Below, piece after piece: positions 45,922 through 58,063 of a DNA stretch of 64,000 nt. The stretch is from Rana temporaria. Its lineage: Eukaryota; Chordata; Amphibia; Anura; Ranidae. Below the pieces are notes generated by a model. It was not told the origin of the DNA. It saw only the letters and a program-made list of their open reading frames with translations, and did no database searches. Positions within the stretch are counted from its first letter, which is position 1. Each line of letters starts with the position of its first letter. Made by a program: the position numbers and the translations under genes. The stretch is from NCBI RefSeq assembly GCF_905171775.1, contig NC_053489.1, positions 593,195,844-593,259,843 of the forward strand, given 5' to 3'.

Positions 45922-47214
45922 GATGAAATGCTGACTAGATACACTATTCATATAGGTTCTTAATGCTGAGACTTTGCACCAAAGCTATTGGTGCCAGGCT
46001 TTTTAAACTGAAGACAATTGTATCAATCTAGAACAGTCATAAGGTCAATGAAATAAGTGTTAAACACTACATACATTATTTATTGGTTTATGGATCGGAA
46101 CACTCCTATGATCAAAAATTACCAGAAACAATTCAGTTACATTTCCATAATACTTTTTACAGTTTGACAGGTGCCTGTGCAGTGAAAATATTAAAAAACG
46201 AAATGAGCCATTGATTTATCTGACTTGTGTTTTAATGAACCTGTTAGCATGGTGCACAGCATGGTGTTCTCATGATTTGAAGATTTCACTCTCAGGATAA
46301 TACATTATACATAACCAGCATACTTGCCTATTCTTGATTGGCATGAATAACCTACATAGACACAAGTTAGGAATTTCCAAAACTATTATGGTAATCATTT
46401 AAAAGTATTATATAAAATGTGACATTATTCTGTATGATAACCATTCTATGGTTACTGTAATACAGCAACAAAAGAATTTCCGAAATATATTTATTATTAT
46501 ATATACCACAGTAAGCAGGAAGTTGAGCAGGACATCGGTACAGCCTTGATTGAGCTCTGGCTCGGGGGTTTTACTTCCTTAACCGCCAGACTTGACAGTT
46601 TGTCAGGAGGTCAAGGATTGCAGCTCTCCTACGGCAGTGCCACTGGCCCCAGAAATGGCTCTCATTACTCCTTCATTTGGCAATGTATGATACAGCTGGT
46701 TTCACGAGACTGTATTCGTTTTTAACTGCCAATTATTAAGTTATGTTTTATTGTGCAAGATCTTTGTTCTCTTATTTTCTCTTTTTGTCTCTGTTTTTCA
46801 ACTTTTCAAGCATCCCCTTTGCTGTTGTCAGGAGCTTGGCAAGATCCTTACCTTTGGAACCCAAACAAATGTGTATTAATTCCTTATTGGATTGTGCCCA
46901 AGTTTAGCTGAACAATGTGAAAGTGATATATTGTACTTTTTTTTTTCATTTTTTTTTGGCTTGTATATTGTGTGTTGCTCAAGGGAACAGTGTTCACATA
47001 AGAGCAGAATGACCTTGCACGTTATTATAGTGGTAGTAGAAATGGAAAAATAATTAATGTCAGTCATAGAAATAGCAGTGTTAATCGAAATATATAGTGT
47101 TTGCATTATAGTCAAAATAGTAGTGACATTTGTAGGTGAAACTAATATTAGTAGTATTAATATTAACGGTATTAGTCATAGTTACAGCATTCGCAGTACT
47201 TATATTTATCATTG
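45922..47214. other. Unassigned AT-rich DNA
   Basis: No repeat landmark or coding signal. 47060-47210 is rich in ATTAGTA/TATTAA steps. Overlapping ORFs on both strands are compositional. Confidence 0.45.
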
Positions 47215-47216
47215 TA

Positions 47217-48421
47217 CAGTCGTGGCCAAAAGTTTTGAAAATGACACAAATATTTATTTTCACAAAGTCCCCTGCTTCAGTGTTTTTAGATATTTTTGTC
47301 AAGTGTTACTATGGTATACTAAAATATAATTACAAGGATTTCATAAGTGTCAAAGGCTTTTACTGACAATTACGTTAAGTTTATACAAAGAGTCAATAGT
47401 TGCAGTGTTGACCCTTCTTTTTTTGACCTCTGCAATTTGCCTTGGCATGCTGTCAATCAACTTCTGGGCTATATCCTGACTGATGGTAGCCCGTTCTTGC
47501 ATAATCAATGATTGGCATCTGTCAGAATTTGTGTGTTTCTTTTTATTCACCTGCCTCTTGAGGATTGATCACAAGTTCTCAATGGGATCAAGGTCTGGGG
47601 AGTTTCCTGGTCATGGACCCCACATTTTGACCTTTTTGTTCCCCAAGTCACTTAGTATTCACTGTTGCATTATGACAAGGTGCTCCATTATGCTGGAAAA
47701 TGCATTGTTCGTCACCAAACTTTTCTTGGATGGTTAGGAGGATGTTGTTGTCCTATTATTTATTCATGGCTGTGTTCTTTGGTAAAATTGTGAGTGAGTC
47801 CACTGCCTTGGTAAAAAAGCAACCCCACACGTGAATGATCTCAGGATGCTTTACTGTTGGCATGGCACAGGACTGATGGTAGCGCTCATCTTTTCTTCTC
47901 CGGATAAGGTTTTTCCAGACATTCCAAAACAATCAGAAAGGCGATTCATCACAGAAAAGGACATTACCCCAGTCCTCAGCAGTCCAAACCCTGTACCTTT
48001 TGCAGAATATTAGTCTTCCCCTGATGTTTGTCCTGGAGAGAAGTGGCCTCTTTGCACCAGGCCATCCTCCAAAGTCTTTGCCTCACTGTGCGTGCAGATG
48101 CACTCACACCTGATTGCTACCATTCCTGAGCAAGCTCTGCACTGGTGGTGCCTCGATCCCATGGCTGAATAAACTGTAGGAGACTGTGCTGGTCTTTTTT
48201 GGGGCACCCTGAAGCCTTCTTCACAAAAGCAGTAAAACATTTTTTTTTATGGGATTAAATTAATTTTCATGGCAAAGAGGAACTTTGCTATTAATTGCAA
48301 TTCATCTGATCAATCTTCATGACATTCTGGAGTATATACAAATTGGCATCAAAAAAACTGAGGCAGCAGACTTTGCGAAAATGAATACTTGCGTCATTCT
48401 CAAAAGTTTTGGCCACGGCTG
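47217..48421 (-). mobile_element. Full-length Tc1/mariner element, 1,205 bp
   Basis: The terminal repeats CAGTCGTGGCCAAAAGTTTT and, inverted, CAGCCGTGGCCAAAACTTTT are flanked by the TA target duplication (47215-47216 and 48422-48423). The length is close to the normal 1.2-1.6 kb of Tc1 elements. Confidence 0.92.
47350..48240 (-). pseudogene. Decayed Tc1-type transposase
   Basis: Read on the minus strand from about 48240, pieces of the paired-like N-terminal DNA-binding region are visible (CPKK near 48208, then SARTVRRRL near 48080). The C-terminal end lies at 47350-47550 (RCQSLIMQERATISQDIAQ). Between them are many stops and frameshifts, so no catalytic domain can be read through. It would have encoded the DDE transposase of this element. 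It is clearly dead. Confidence 0.82.
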
Positions 48422-48423
48422 TA

Positions 48424-50029
48424 GAATATATACATATTCAAGAAAGGAAAACACCATGTGTGATTTACTTCAATTCAATTATATTGGTGTTCTTGTTAGC
48501 AATAAGTTCTCAAATGCAGATAATAATTGTTATTGTAGACTTTGTGGATAGAATCATCATTACACAGATATTGTTTGTAATACATAAAAGAACACTTTAA
48601 GATTTTGTTTAAAAAACTGAAGGTCACCTCTCAATTTTAAAGCACAATCTAATATAATTCCAATTAAATATAAGAGATGAGATTGCTTTGCTATGCCTTA
48701 AAACAGATTTTAATTTTAAAGAGTTGGCTGTTTTTATCAAATTTAAAAACAGGATTATTTAATTATATTTATAAGACTCCAAAAGTGCATTATAAAGTGA
48801 TATATGAACTTGTAAGTGTATCCAACTTTGAAAAACAAATCTAATAAGATGAATAAATCAAATTTTACCTTTTAATTCCAGCGATAATGTTTTTTGTAGC
48901 TGGAGGTGAATTATAGGAGTGAATTTAAAATAGCTTCAGTTAAATTTTAAATTTTAAATTTTAAAGTCCTCGCCAACTTTTTTTCTTCAAGTTTAACATA
49001 TTGACATACTCTGCAATATAAGACGCAATCTGTGACTAATACCTAGTTAGTAGCCACAGTGGAGAAGGTGTAAAAATAATAAACAAACCCCAAAAGACTG
49101 TTTATTATTAAAACAAAGGTAAAACAATTGAGGTGGATGTTTTTAGCTGCAAATAATTGCAATTTCCTTTCCGCCATGGGCAATAAAAATATTGTGGGTC
49201 TTATGCAAAGTGCTTACACGGGCCTCATGGGATGTTTAGCTCTCAGAGTGATGTTAGTTGTGGAATTCTCAAATGTTGCCATGCGGTGTTAAATCTCTGT
49301 GCACAAATGTGTTCAGTTGTAAAATCAGAGCGGGAGTTTCCTCAATCCTATTTAAGATGTACAGGATTTTCCCTGCTGAATAACTGGAACAAATGGTCAG
49401 CTAAAACAGATGTAAAAGCAAGACAGCAAAAAGCTACAGCAACAGATTTGTTGTTGTCTCGTGTTGTACTAGCAGGTGGAGGCATACTTACTTTCAATCA
49501 CAATGATCCTGATTTACTAAAGAAATTATGCATATTAACTTTGCTAACCAATTCTTTATTTTGCTGGGGAATTTCTCATTACTTAGTGAGTATTGGGAAG
49601 CTGTCATGTCTTCAATCTTCCAAACATTTTTAAACCAAAAATCCTATTTTGAAATTTTTCCTTGTATGTGATTGGATATTTTTGCAAAACTTTTCAACAC
49701 ATTTTCTAAGTTAAGTAAAGAATGTCTTACCAAATATTCAATTTGCAAAGTGAATATGCTCAATTCCTTTAGTCAATCAGGCTCATTAGTCAGAAGTAAA
49801 ACAATCATACTTTACTGTTTTTTTTTTAACAAGAATCACAATGCTCTGTGCTTCGAGTGTCACACATATAAATTGTATTAAGTGATTATTTGCAAAATAT
49901 CTTACACACACAAGTCTAGTGACATCACAGGTTCTTTCTCTGGATGGAGCAGTACTCATATGTCATTGCATAGTTGCCAGTCTGAAACTGTGAGACAGGC
50001 TGCAAAATGACACATCCCACCCAATTGAG
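48424..50029. other. Unassigned AT-rich DNA
   Basis: It includes AAATTTTAAATTTTAAATTT near 48945. A 133-codon ORF at 49232-49633 has no recognisable domain or flanking splice pattern. No element boundary seen. Confidence 0.45.
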
Positions 50030-50033
50030 TTAA

Positions 50034-50524
50034 AGGGGTTGTAAAGGAAAACATTTTTTCCCCTAAATAGCTTCCTTTACCTTAGTGCAGTCCTCCTTTA
50101 CTTACCTCATCCTTCAATTTTGCTTTTAAATGTCCTTATTTCTTCTGAGAAATGCTCACTTCCTGTTCTTCTGTCTGTAACTCACCACCATAATGTAAGG
50201 CTTCTTCCTGGTGTGGAGAAAGCCTCTTGAGGGAGGAGGGGGCAAGCAGGCAAGTCAGGACACTCTCTACTTTGCAGATAGAGAAAGGAGCTGTGTGTTA
50301 GTGGGCATCCTGACACTCCTGCTCGCCCCCTCAAGAGGCTTTCTCCACACCAGGAAGAAAGCATTGCATTGCGGTGGTGAGTTACAGACAGAAGAACAGG
50401 AAGTGAGAATTTCTCAGAAGAAATAAGGACATTTAAAAGCAAAATTGAAGTATGAGGTAAGTGAAGGAGGACTGCACTAAGGTAAAGGAAGCTATTTAGG
50501 GGAAAAAAATTCTTTACAACCCAT
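50034..50524. mobile_element. Intact TTAA palindromic MITE, 491 bp
   Basis: TTAA lies at 50030-50033 and 50525-50528. The ends are AGGGGTTGTAAAG and, inverted, ATGGGTTGTAAAG. Nearly the whole length folds: AAGGAAGCTATTTAGG, CAGGAAGTGAG and CTCAAGAGGCTTTCTCC all have inverse partners around a centre near 50275. It matches the truncated copy at 6650-6974. Confidence 0.9.
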
Positions 50525-50528
50525 TTAA

Positions 50529-51302
50529 ATGCTGATCTTCAATGAACTCTGAAACCAATCAGGACCTTGGAGTGATAAATCCTATGGGGACAATACCAGC
50601 TGTAATGTGTATATCATAGCAAAAGTTGTATGAGACAGTTTATAACTTTTTAAATATATATACACTTTTTAAACTTTAAAACTTAAACATCTAAAAAAAC
50701 AAACAAAAACAAAATCATAACCATAGCAGTTTCCCCTTAATTAAAATACACTTTAAAATGTATGTAAACCCTAACAATTAACTTTTACGCCTCATTTAGA
50801 CTGTGAATGAGCAAAAATAGGCTGCTGTGTTCAGAGTCAGCTAAATACCCCCTCTGGACACAGCAGCACTCTGTGTTACAGCACATAAAAACTACAGTGA
50901 GTTTGCCCATAGTCGGAATTACTTAACCTGGATACAACATGCGTGCATCCAGTAACATTCAGAGTCCCTCAAATGAGAAGTTACATGTGAATGGCAGTGG
51001 TGCCGACCATTGATTTGTACAGCATGCAGCTTTTCCTCCACAGGCAAAAATCAGAGAACAGTCACAGGTGAAAGCCCAAATGATTTAGACTTTTTTTGCT
51101 CCTTTTGCCTGTTAAATATGCCATTGGAATAGTTTTTTTTGTATCTATTTAGTGTAAAAAAATACTTTTTGCCAAAAAATCTTGTGGGCTGACAACTTCC
51201 TGTGTTCTGTGCCTGTTCACAAGTAATCAGTAGTATGGAGATGGGGAGAGGGAAGAAGATGAGGAGAGGTCTGTGTTCTTTGTTGTCTATCAGAAATTAA
51301 AT
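50529..51302. other. Unassigned DNA
   Basis: An A-rich run at 50690-50715 and a region with GTATGTAAACCCTAACA (50760) that resembles frog repeat ends. Nothing firm. Confidence 0.4.
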
Positions 51303-51310
51303 ATCACAAT

Positions 51311-52601
51311 TAGGGTTGAGCGAACCCGAACTGTAAAGTTCGGGTTCGGTACGGACTTTGGGTTTTTCCCAAACCCGAATAATTCAAAAAAGTTTGGGTC
51401 CGGGATCGGAGTTCGGGAAAAAAAAATGCGCGGAGGTCCCCGCAAATTCAATAATCAGACCCTTTAGGTCTGGTATGGATATTAAGGGGAACCCCGCCGT
51501 CAATTTAAAACAAAAATGACGTGCGGTTCCCCCTAAATATCCATAACCAGACCCGTTATCCGAGCAAGTTGACCTGGCCGGCCGCAGAAAAGAGGGGGGA
51601 CAGAGTGCGCCCCCCCTCTCCTGAACCGCACCAGGCCACATGCCCTCAACATGGGGAGGATGTCCAGCGATGAGAAGATCCTGCGTCGGGTGATCTCCGC
51701 TCCAGCGATGAGAAGATCCATCCATCCAGCGCAGCAGCATCCCCGACCTCCTCTCACCGCTGGACACAGCCCAGCGAATGAGCGGCTGAAGCTGTGACAT
51801 TACTTATATAGAGGAGGCAGGGCCACCCGTCACGTGACCCCGCCCCCTCTGACGTACCCTCTGCTACGTCACTGGGTAAGCCCAGGGTCTTTCCTCACAG
51901 GGGGGGGGGGTCAGGATCTGGGGGTCCCCTTTGTTAAAGGGGTCTTCCAGATTCTGATAAACCTCCCACCCGCATACCCCCACAACCACCGGGCAAGGGT
52001 TGTGGGGATGAGACCCTTGTCCCCATCAACATGGGGACATCCTCCCCATGTTGAGGGCATGTGGCCTGGTGCGGTTCAGGAGAGGGGGGGCCGCACTCTG
52101 TTCCCCCCTCTTTTCTGCGGCCGGCCAGGTCAACGTGCTCGGATAACGGGCCTGGTGAGGTTCAGGAGAGGGGGGGGGGCGCACTCTGTTCCTCCCTCTT
52201 TTCTGCGGCCGGCCAGGTCAACGTGCTCGGATAACGGGTCTGGTTATGGACATTTAGGGGGGAACCGCACGTCATTTTTGTTTTAAATTGACGGCGGGGT
52301 TCCCTTGAATATCCATACCAGACCTGAAGGGTCTGGTTATTGATATTTAGGGGGAACCGCACGTCATTTTTTTTTTAAATTGACGGCGGGGTTCCCCTTA
52401 ATATCCATACCAGACCTAAAGGGTCTGGTTATTGAATTTGCAGGGACCTCCGCGCATTTTTTTTTTTCTAAAAGTCTGTGTCCCATTGACTACAATGGGG
52501 TTCGGAGTTCGGGTTCGGGTTTGGGTTCCCGAACCCGAACTTTTTTTTTAAAGTTCGGGTTCGGACCCGAACCCGAACATCCAGGTGTCCGCTCAACTCT
52601 A
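51311..52601. mobile_element. Foldback hAT (TAGGGTTGAGCG), 1,291 bp, complete
   Basis: A perfect 8-bp duplication ATCACAAT lies at 51303-51310 and 52602-52609. The ends are TAGGGTTGAGCG and, inverted, TAGAGTTGAGCG. Both outer parts are rich in CGAACCCGAAC. The arms 51420-51640 and 52130-52470 are inverted. The right arm has a 91-bp tandem duplication (52068-52158 and 52159-52249) and a second one around GACGGCGGGGTTCCC (52290-52450). No transposase. It is mobilised in trans, if at all. Confidence 0.92.
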
Positions 52602-52609
52602 ATCACAAT

Positions 52610-53803
52610 GTGTTGTCGTATCAAAAAGGGAGATAGGAGCCCACTATATTTTTAGCACATTTTCGGTAATTTTTTTTTTCTTGCACCTGTAGTGTGTTTG
52701 AACAGATAAAACATGGGAAATGTGCATGTATTGCAGAGATATACTAATATTTTTGTTTCCATTTTCCTTGACATACACTTTAACCTACTCCAGTTCCAGT
52801 TGTCAAGGCCTGTACATTGAAAGCTATTGCACCCTTACTGCTGTACTTCCCTGGATTTGTATTTCCTTTGTGGTAAATTCTCTCTGTTAATAAAAGGGTT
52901 GTTTAAAACAGAATAATGTTGAATGTGTTTTTGCTTAGAGAAGCACTCACAGAAAGGGGCACCTGTATAAGCCATGCTATTTAGAGCTCACATAAAGATA
53001 CAATAAAAACAAAAAAGGACACAGCTTAAGTTTTTTTATTTTAACATAAAACATAACAATAGAGCTAAAGGTGAATTTGAAGGTTTCCTCATTTGTTCTT
53101 GTCTTTTCTTACACCATTATTTAGCTTGTCTTAAAATATCTAACCTGTGAACCTGGTTTTAAATAACTAGTACGTCACCTTCCAAGGTGAAGAAATTACT
53201 CAAATGCCACACCTGCCAGCGACACCATATAATGAAATATGTTTCTTGCTGCACTTCATAAGTTATCACTTGAGCTGCAAAAGGTGTAAAACATAAAGAA
53301 CACTTGTAGACTCTAATTAGTCATATTGCTAGTCTTCGTAATATTTCTAGGGAAGATATGTGTGAACACAATGAACATTTTATGCATTTGTACAAATTAA
53401 TTTTAGCACTATTCAAAGCAAAGGTGACATTTCCCATTGGTTTCTGAAGATCGTTTGTGGACAATATTACTTGAATAATGAATCGTTCATTTATTTTTTA
53501 TTTCCATTCCATAAAGATTTCACCCTAGGAAGGCTAAATTTCCAAATTGTAATATATGCTTTGTGCATTTTTAGACCTGTCAGAACTATTGTGAAGAAAT
53601 AAATATATTTTCCTAAATTTCATATAGAGGGTTAAGACTAAATAAGCCTCAGAACAAATGTGAGCTTCAGGACACAGTCACCTGAGTTTTCAACCTGAGA
53701 CATCCTTTGTTTTCTCACTCTGTTGGATGTCTGTAAACAGGCTGTGTGCACAACTGGGAATATAACAATGAGTATGTACTTTCCTGCTCACTTAAAAGCC
53801 AAG
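52610..53803. other. Unassigned AT-rich DNA
   Basis: No repeat landmark, domain or RNA gene. It looks like ordinary intergenic or intronic sequence. Confidence 0.5.
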
Positions 53804-54935
53804 TGTAGCGCCTGTGTACTTTCAGTCCAGGTGCTATTCCAAATTTAGAGGGAGATGAGAGAGTTACTTGGCTCTCATCTGGTTAATTTTAGTAAATTGG
53901 GCCTCTGTTCTTGCTGGGCTGTGCTGTTGGTTTATTCTGTGTTCCAAAGGTGCCTTTCCACCCTGGGGCGGCAGATGGCAGCAGCGGGGCCCAGGCCAGA
54001 GCACGTTTCCTGCCAGCAGCCAATCAGAGGGGTTTTTCCCTTGCGGGTCATGCTGGGGGAGGGTATTTCTGAGGCAGACGCCTTTTGGCGGCGTTCGTGC
54101 TCCTGGTTCCGGGTGCGGCACCCACCTTTAGGGTGTGCACACATCACGGGCCCCGGTGATATGGCCTACCAGGCCGGGGCGCACGTGCTACGCGGTGTCC
54201 TTGGTTCTGGGACCATGTTGGCCCGGAGCGTTTGAAGCTGTGGCGGGGCCCCAGTGATCTACTGGGTCCCCCAACTTTCTGAAGAAGATCCCAAGCGAGT
54301 TGTGCTGTTCGGTGGGGAGTCAGTCTGAGGAGAGCCTGAGGCAGGCAATCCAATAGGGCCTAGACAATCCATCGGGGATCGTAGGTGACCGGACACTGAG
54401 AGTTTGTCTGTTGGCAACCTGTCAGTCGGTGACCATTTGAAAGACTACCTGAGGGAGATTCGGGCACTAAATTTACCAAGGAGGATATACCTCACAATCT
54501 ACGTTTTGGAGAAGGGGCCTGTGGCAGAGGTCCCATTCTGACCTGTCAGTTCTACTAAGTCTGTGGCAGAGACTTATTTTCTCCTCAAGTTCCGGGTGAT
54601 ACTCTGGCTGCCAGGTCGGTGTGAGAGGCCTGTCCAGATACACTATACCCATTCCGGCTGGAGTGGCGATGAAATAAAAGTGCCGTGAGAAGCAGGACTG
54701 CTTCTGTATTGTTTGAGCCTGAATCTGCAACTTCTCCTCTTCACCCATCTTTCTCTGTCTACCTCAAGTTACTGTTTTGCTGTGTTGGGTGAAATAAAGC
54801 TACCAGAAAAGACACCTGCTGCTTCCATTATTGTTCTCATCATCATCTCATCATCATCATTACCCCTAGACGCTCACAGAAGGTAACACACCATCCCTAT
54901 TCTATCCAGCGGCTCCTGTGGGGGTGAGCGCTACA
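53804..54935 (+). mobile_element. Solo LTR, 1,132 bp
   Basis: It begins TGTAGCGCCTGTG and ends GAGCGCTACA, a TG..CA LTR boundary with complementary ends. A GTGAAATAAAGC polyadenylation signal near 54788 sets the orientation. Flanks CAAG and TAAG match at 3 of 4. No internal region or second LTR is present. It probably formed by recombination between two LTRs. Confidence 0.78.
54838..54862. repeat. (CAT)n microsatellite
   Basis: CTCATCATCATCTCATCATC pattern inside the solo LTR. Confidence 0.85.
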
Positions 54936-55650
54936 TAAGGATACATATATTTTATGGTTGCTAAATAGAATGTATTTGAGGACCCTTGGACCAGTGATAA
55001 AACCCTGAAAAAAATCAACTAGCATTCCAAGGCTAATATACAGCATATTCAAACATGTATAGAGAAGAAGCCTTGGGTGGATGTTTATAAAGCTGGACAA
55101 CTTCTAATATACCTCGGTAAACAAAATCAGGCTAGTATTAAAAGCCTGAATTAACATTCCATACCACTGAAAAATACATACGTATCTATACATCATTTAA
55201 AATATGTAGACACTATATAACAGACATGTCACTAGAAATGTTAACATAAATGTTCATGTACAACCTCCATGGTCCATAATATGATAAAAGGGAACTATGG
55301 AGTATTTGTTTATGTATTTATGATAATATTTTAATAAGAACCGTACCATTTCTGCATATACCTTATATAAGAGTGTATGATTATCTGATAGTGTTACCAG
55401 ATCTCCTAAACCTTACAGATATATATTAGAAATATCATATGGCAATGCCTGTACCATGAGAAAATGGACATTCTTATAACAAATTTATAAAAATACTTTA
55501 GAACAAATATGTCCCATGTCCTAGAATGACACTTGGTGGCTAAGAGAGATACAGTAATGCTCAAATACATAACAGAATTAATATTTAGCCATATGAACCA
55601 ATGAAAAGAAGTTCCACTTTCTGGGCTTTGCTTATTGAAATATTTATGAG
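54936..55650. other. Unassigned AT-rich DNA
   Basis: ATATA-rich sequence without recognisable features. Confidence 0.45.
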
Positions 55651-55848
55651 TAGGGATGAGCCGAACACCCCCGGTTCGATTCACAGCAGAACATGCGAAC
55701 AGGCAATTAGTTCAAACACGCAAACACTGTTAAAGTCTATGGGAGACAAACGTGAAAAATCAAAAGTGCTAATTTTAAAGGTTAATATGCAGGTTATTGT
55801 CATAAAAAGTGTTTGGGGACCTGGGTCCTGCCCCATTCCCGTTTCGTT
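55651..55848 (-). mobile_element. Terminal fragment of the giant hAT family
   Basis: It starts TAGGGATGAGCCGAACACC and follows the inverse of 18600-18815 through TCAAAAGTGCT, GGTTATTGTC and CTGCCCC. It is joined at 55848 to the truncated 5' side of a LINE. The other terminus is not in the window. Confidence 0.82.
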
Positions 55849-57465
55849 GGGAAAAGGTTTCACTGACCTATCTGGGTATTCAAATTCCCATCCGCCTGTC
55901 GGACTTATATCTGAGAAATTTTTACCCTGCCTTACTTGGGGTTCACAAGAACCTTAGGGACTGGAGGTGTCTGAATGTCTTCTGGTTCGGTCGTGCGGCC
56001 CTGATTAAATTGATAATCTTGCCCCGCTTGCTTTATCTAATGCAGGGATCCTCAAACTATGGCCCTCCAGCTGTTGTAGAACTACACATCCCATGAGGCA
56101 TTGTAACACACTGACATTCACAGACGCAACTAGGCATGATGGGAATTGTAGTTCCTGAACAACTGGAGGGCCGTAGTTTGAAGACCCATGATCTAATGCA
56201 ATCGATCCCTATTGCTTTACCGCCAGGTTTCTTCACTTCATACCGGAGGGCTTGCTCCGACTTTCTGTGGAAGGACTCTCCCACTCAAATTAAATATGCC
56301 CGTCTTACATTACCTAAATCCAGAGGGGGGATCGAGCTACCGGACCTCCAAAAGTACCACAGTGCCTGCCACCTTACAAGAATAGCAGACAGTCTTCCTA
56401 GAAAAAGCCTTCTCGTCTGGACCCTTGCACCTTATCCCGTGGTTGCCTCCAAAACCATTACCTCAGATCCTCCTGTCCCACCCTCTCATTTCCCCCTCTC
56501 TCTTGACCTTCAAGGAGGCTTCTCTGCACAGGAAGCTCGCCCCCCTCCCAAGCCCTCTGACTACCTTAAGAGGGAATCCCGATTTCCCTCCGGGAAACTC
56601 CGGGATGATTTTTTGAGTCAGGAATGGCCCTTTGAGGATGTTCTGGCCCTTCAGTTCTACTCAAATGTGAGGCCTCTATCTTATGAACAACTGAGATCCA
56701 CTTCCAAGACGTCCTCCCTATCTTTTTGGACCTTTAGACAAATTAGGCATTTCCTCACTACTCACGCTCATCAGTGTTCCTGGACGAGACATCTCACTCC
56801 TTTTGAATCCCTGTGCCACCGTAAAATCCCGCAAAGACATCTGATCTCTTTCATCTACTCCTTTCTTTCAGAGACCCCAGCTCAGAACCCCACCCTGTCA
56901 CAAACTTCCTGGAATAGAGACTTACAAGCGTCCCTCTCCACAGAAGATTGGAATTCTATCTACAACTATACACACAAGGGATCATTAAATGTATCCATTC
57001 AAGAAAATGGCTACAAGGTGGCCACCAAATGGTACAGAACCCTGTCACGGCTACACAAATTTTCTCCTAGTATTCCGGATACATGCTGGAGATGCGGGTT
57101 GTGTGTTGGCACTATGTTCCATGTGTGGTGGGACTGCAAGATCCTCCAGCTCTCCACACATCACCACCTATACCCTTGACTTTCCCCTGGCCCAATTCTT
57201 GCTGCACCACACCTTGCTGCCCAAAAAAGATTACTATAAGTCCTTGGCCATGCATATGGTAAACACTGCCAGACTGTGTATCCCCAGACATTGGCTTTCT
57301 ACCCACGCCCCGACGGTTAGGGAATGGTTTGCAAGGATCTCCACTATAAGTGAAATGGAGGAACTGATTCATATTTCACAGGACAGGATTCACAAATTTT
57401 TAACAACGTGGGCCTGTTGGACCTGTTTTCTAACCACTGCCAGATACCTTCAGCTTGTCTCTTAG
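55849..57465 (+). pseudogene. L1/Tx1-like LINE ORF2 C-terminal part
   Basis: A 5'-truncated ORF2 beginning after the reverse transcriptase core. It reads VSLTYLGIQI (about 55857), then GRAALIKLIILPRLLYL, the post-RT region typical of L1. A 148-bp MITE splits it at 56043-56190. A long open stretch continues to about 57140 and includes the CWRCGLCVGTMFH knuckle (57083-57121). One frameshift before 57177 moves the reading to the frame ending at 57465, with IPRHWLS and VREWFARI near the C-terminus. Apart from the MITE and that shift it is well preserved, better than the copy at 41522. Confidence 0.9.
56043..56190. mobile_element. 148-bp hAT MITE with ATCTAATG duplication
   Basis: The ends are CAGGGATCCTCAAACT and, inverted, CATGGGTCTTCAAACT. 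A perfect 8-bp duplication lies at 56035-56042 and 56191-56198, which repeats LINE codons. It interrupts the ORF2 frame. Confidence 0.94.
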
Positions 57466-58042
57466 GGCTGTTGTTCGATCGCGGCATTGTTTTTGCCGTT
57501 GTGCTTGAGTTTGTGGGGAGGGGGGCAGGGGCGGATCCACTCATGTCCCCCTCTCACTCAGCCCTTTTTTGTTTTTCTCCCCGGCCTCTACCCCCCTCCC
57601 TGGGAACCTCTTTGTTCCCCCCCCCTTTTTTTTTTGCTCTCTCTTCTTCTCTCTTCTCCTCTATCTCTCCTTTCTTTCTTTTTCTCTCTCTCTCTCTCTT
57701 TCGTTCTGTCCTTTTCTCTCTCTGAGGGTGCCTTTCCTCGATTTCGGGTTTCATGCTAGGTTATGATAAGTTGCATCTTAGATCCTGACCACGATCATTC
57801 TAGTGTGTCTTTCCCCCCTCTGGGGACCCAGGGGGGGGGAGAATAGAAAGTGTGATCCTCCGCCCCGTTCTGCTACTTTTGTACCATACAATTTGATTGT
57901 GGTCTTTTACTGTATGTCAAAAATCTTATGTCGTATCCTGGTTTTGGTACCTGTCATGTCTTTCTATTTGTACACAATCTTGTGTTGCTATCTTTGACAT
58001 GTATGTTTCTCTGTTATATACTGAATAAAAAAATGTATGGAA
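57466..58042 (+). mobile_element. LINE 3' UTR and tail
   Basis: It contains a pyrimidine-rich tract (57540-57725) and ends with CTGAATAAAAAAATGTATGG, a polyadenylation-like signal, followed by an (ATA)n tail. ORFs in the CT-rich tract are compositional. Confidence 0.75.
57600..57725. repeat. Pyrimidine (CT)n tract
   Basis: Runs of CCCCC, TTTTTTT and CTCTCTCTCT. The minus strand gives a Lys/Arg/Glu-rich pseudo-ORF. Confidence 0.9.
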
Positions 58043-58063
58043 AAAAATAATAATAATAATAAC
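58043..58063. repeat. (ATA)n LINE tail microsatellite
   Basis: AATAATAATAATAATAAC directly after the LINE 3' end. Confidence 0.85.

Noticed and set aside
49232..49633. 133-codon ORF
   Set aside because: No recognisable domain, AT-rich context, no promoter or splice pattern; consistent with chance.
53855..54235. 126-codon ORF
   Set aside because: Inside a solo LTR; no domain.
57554..57754. Lys/Arg/Glu-rich minus-strand ORF
   Set aside because: Antisense of a pyrimidine tract in a LINE 3' UTR.
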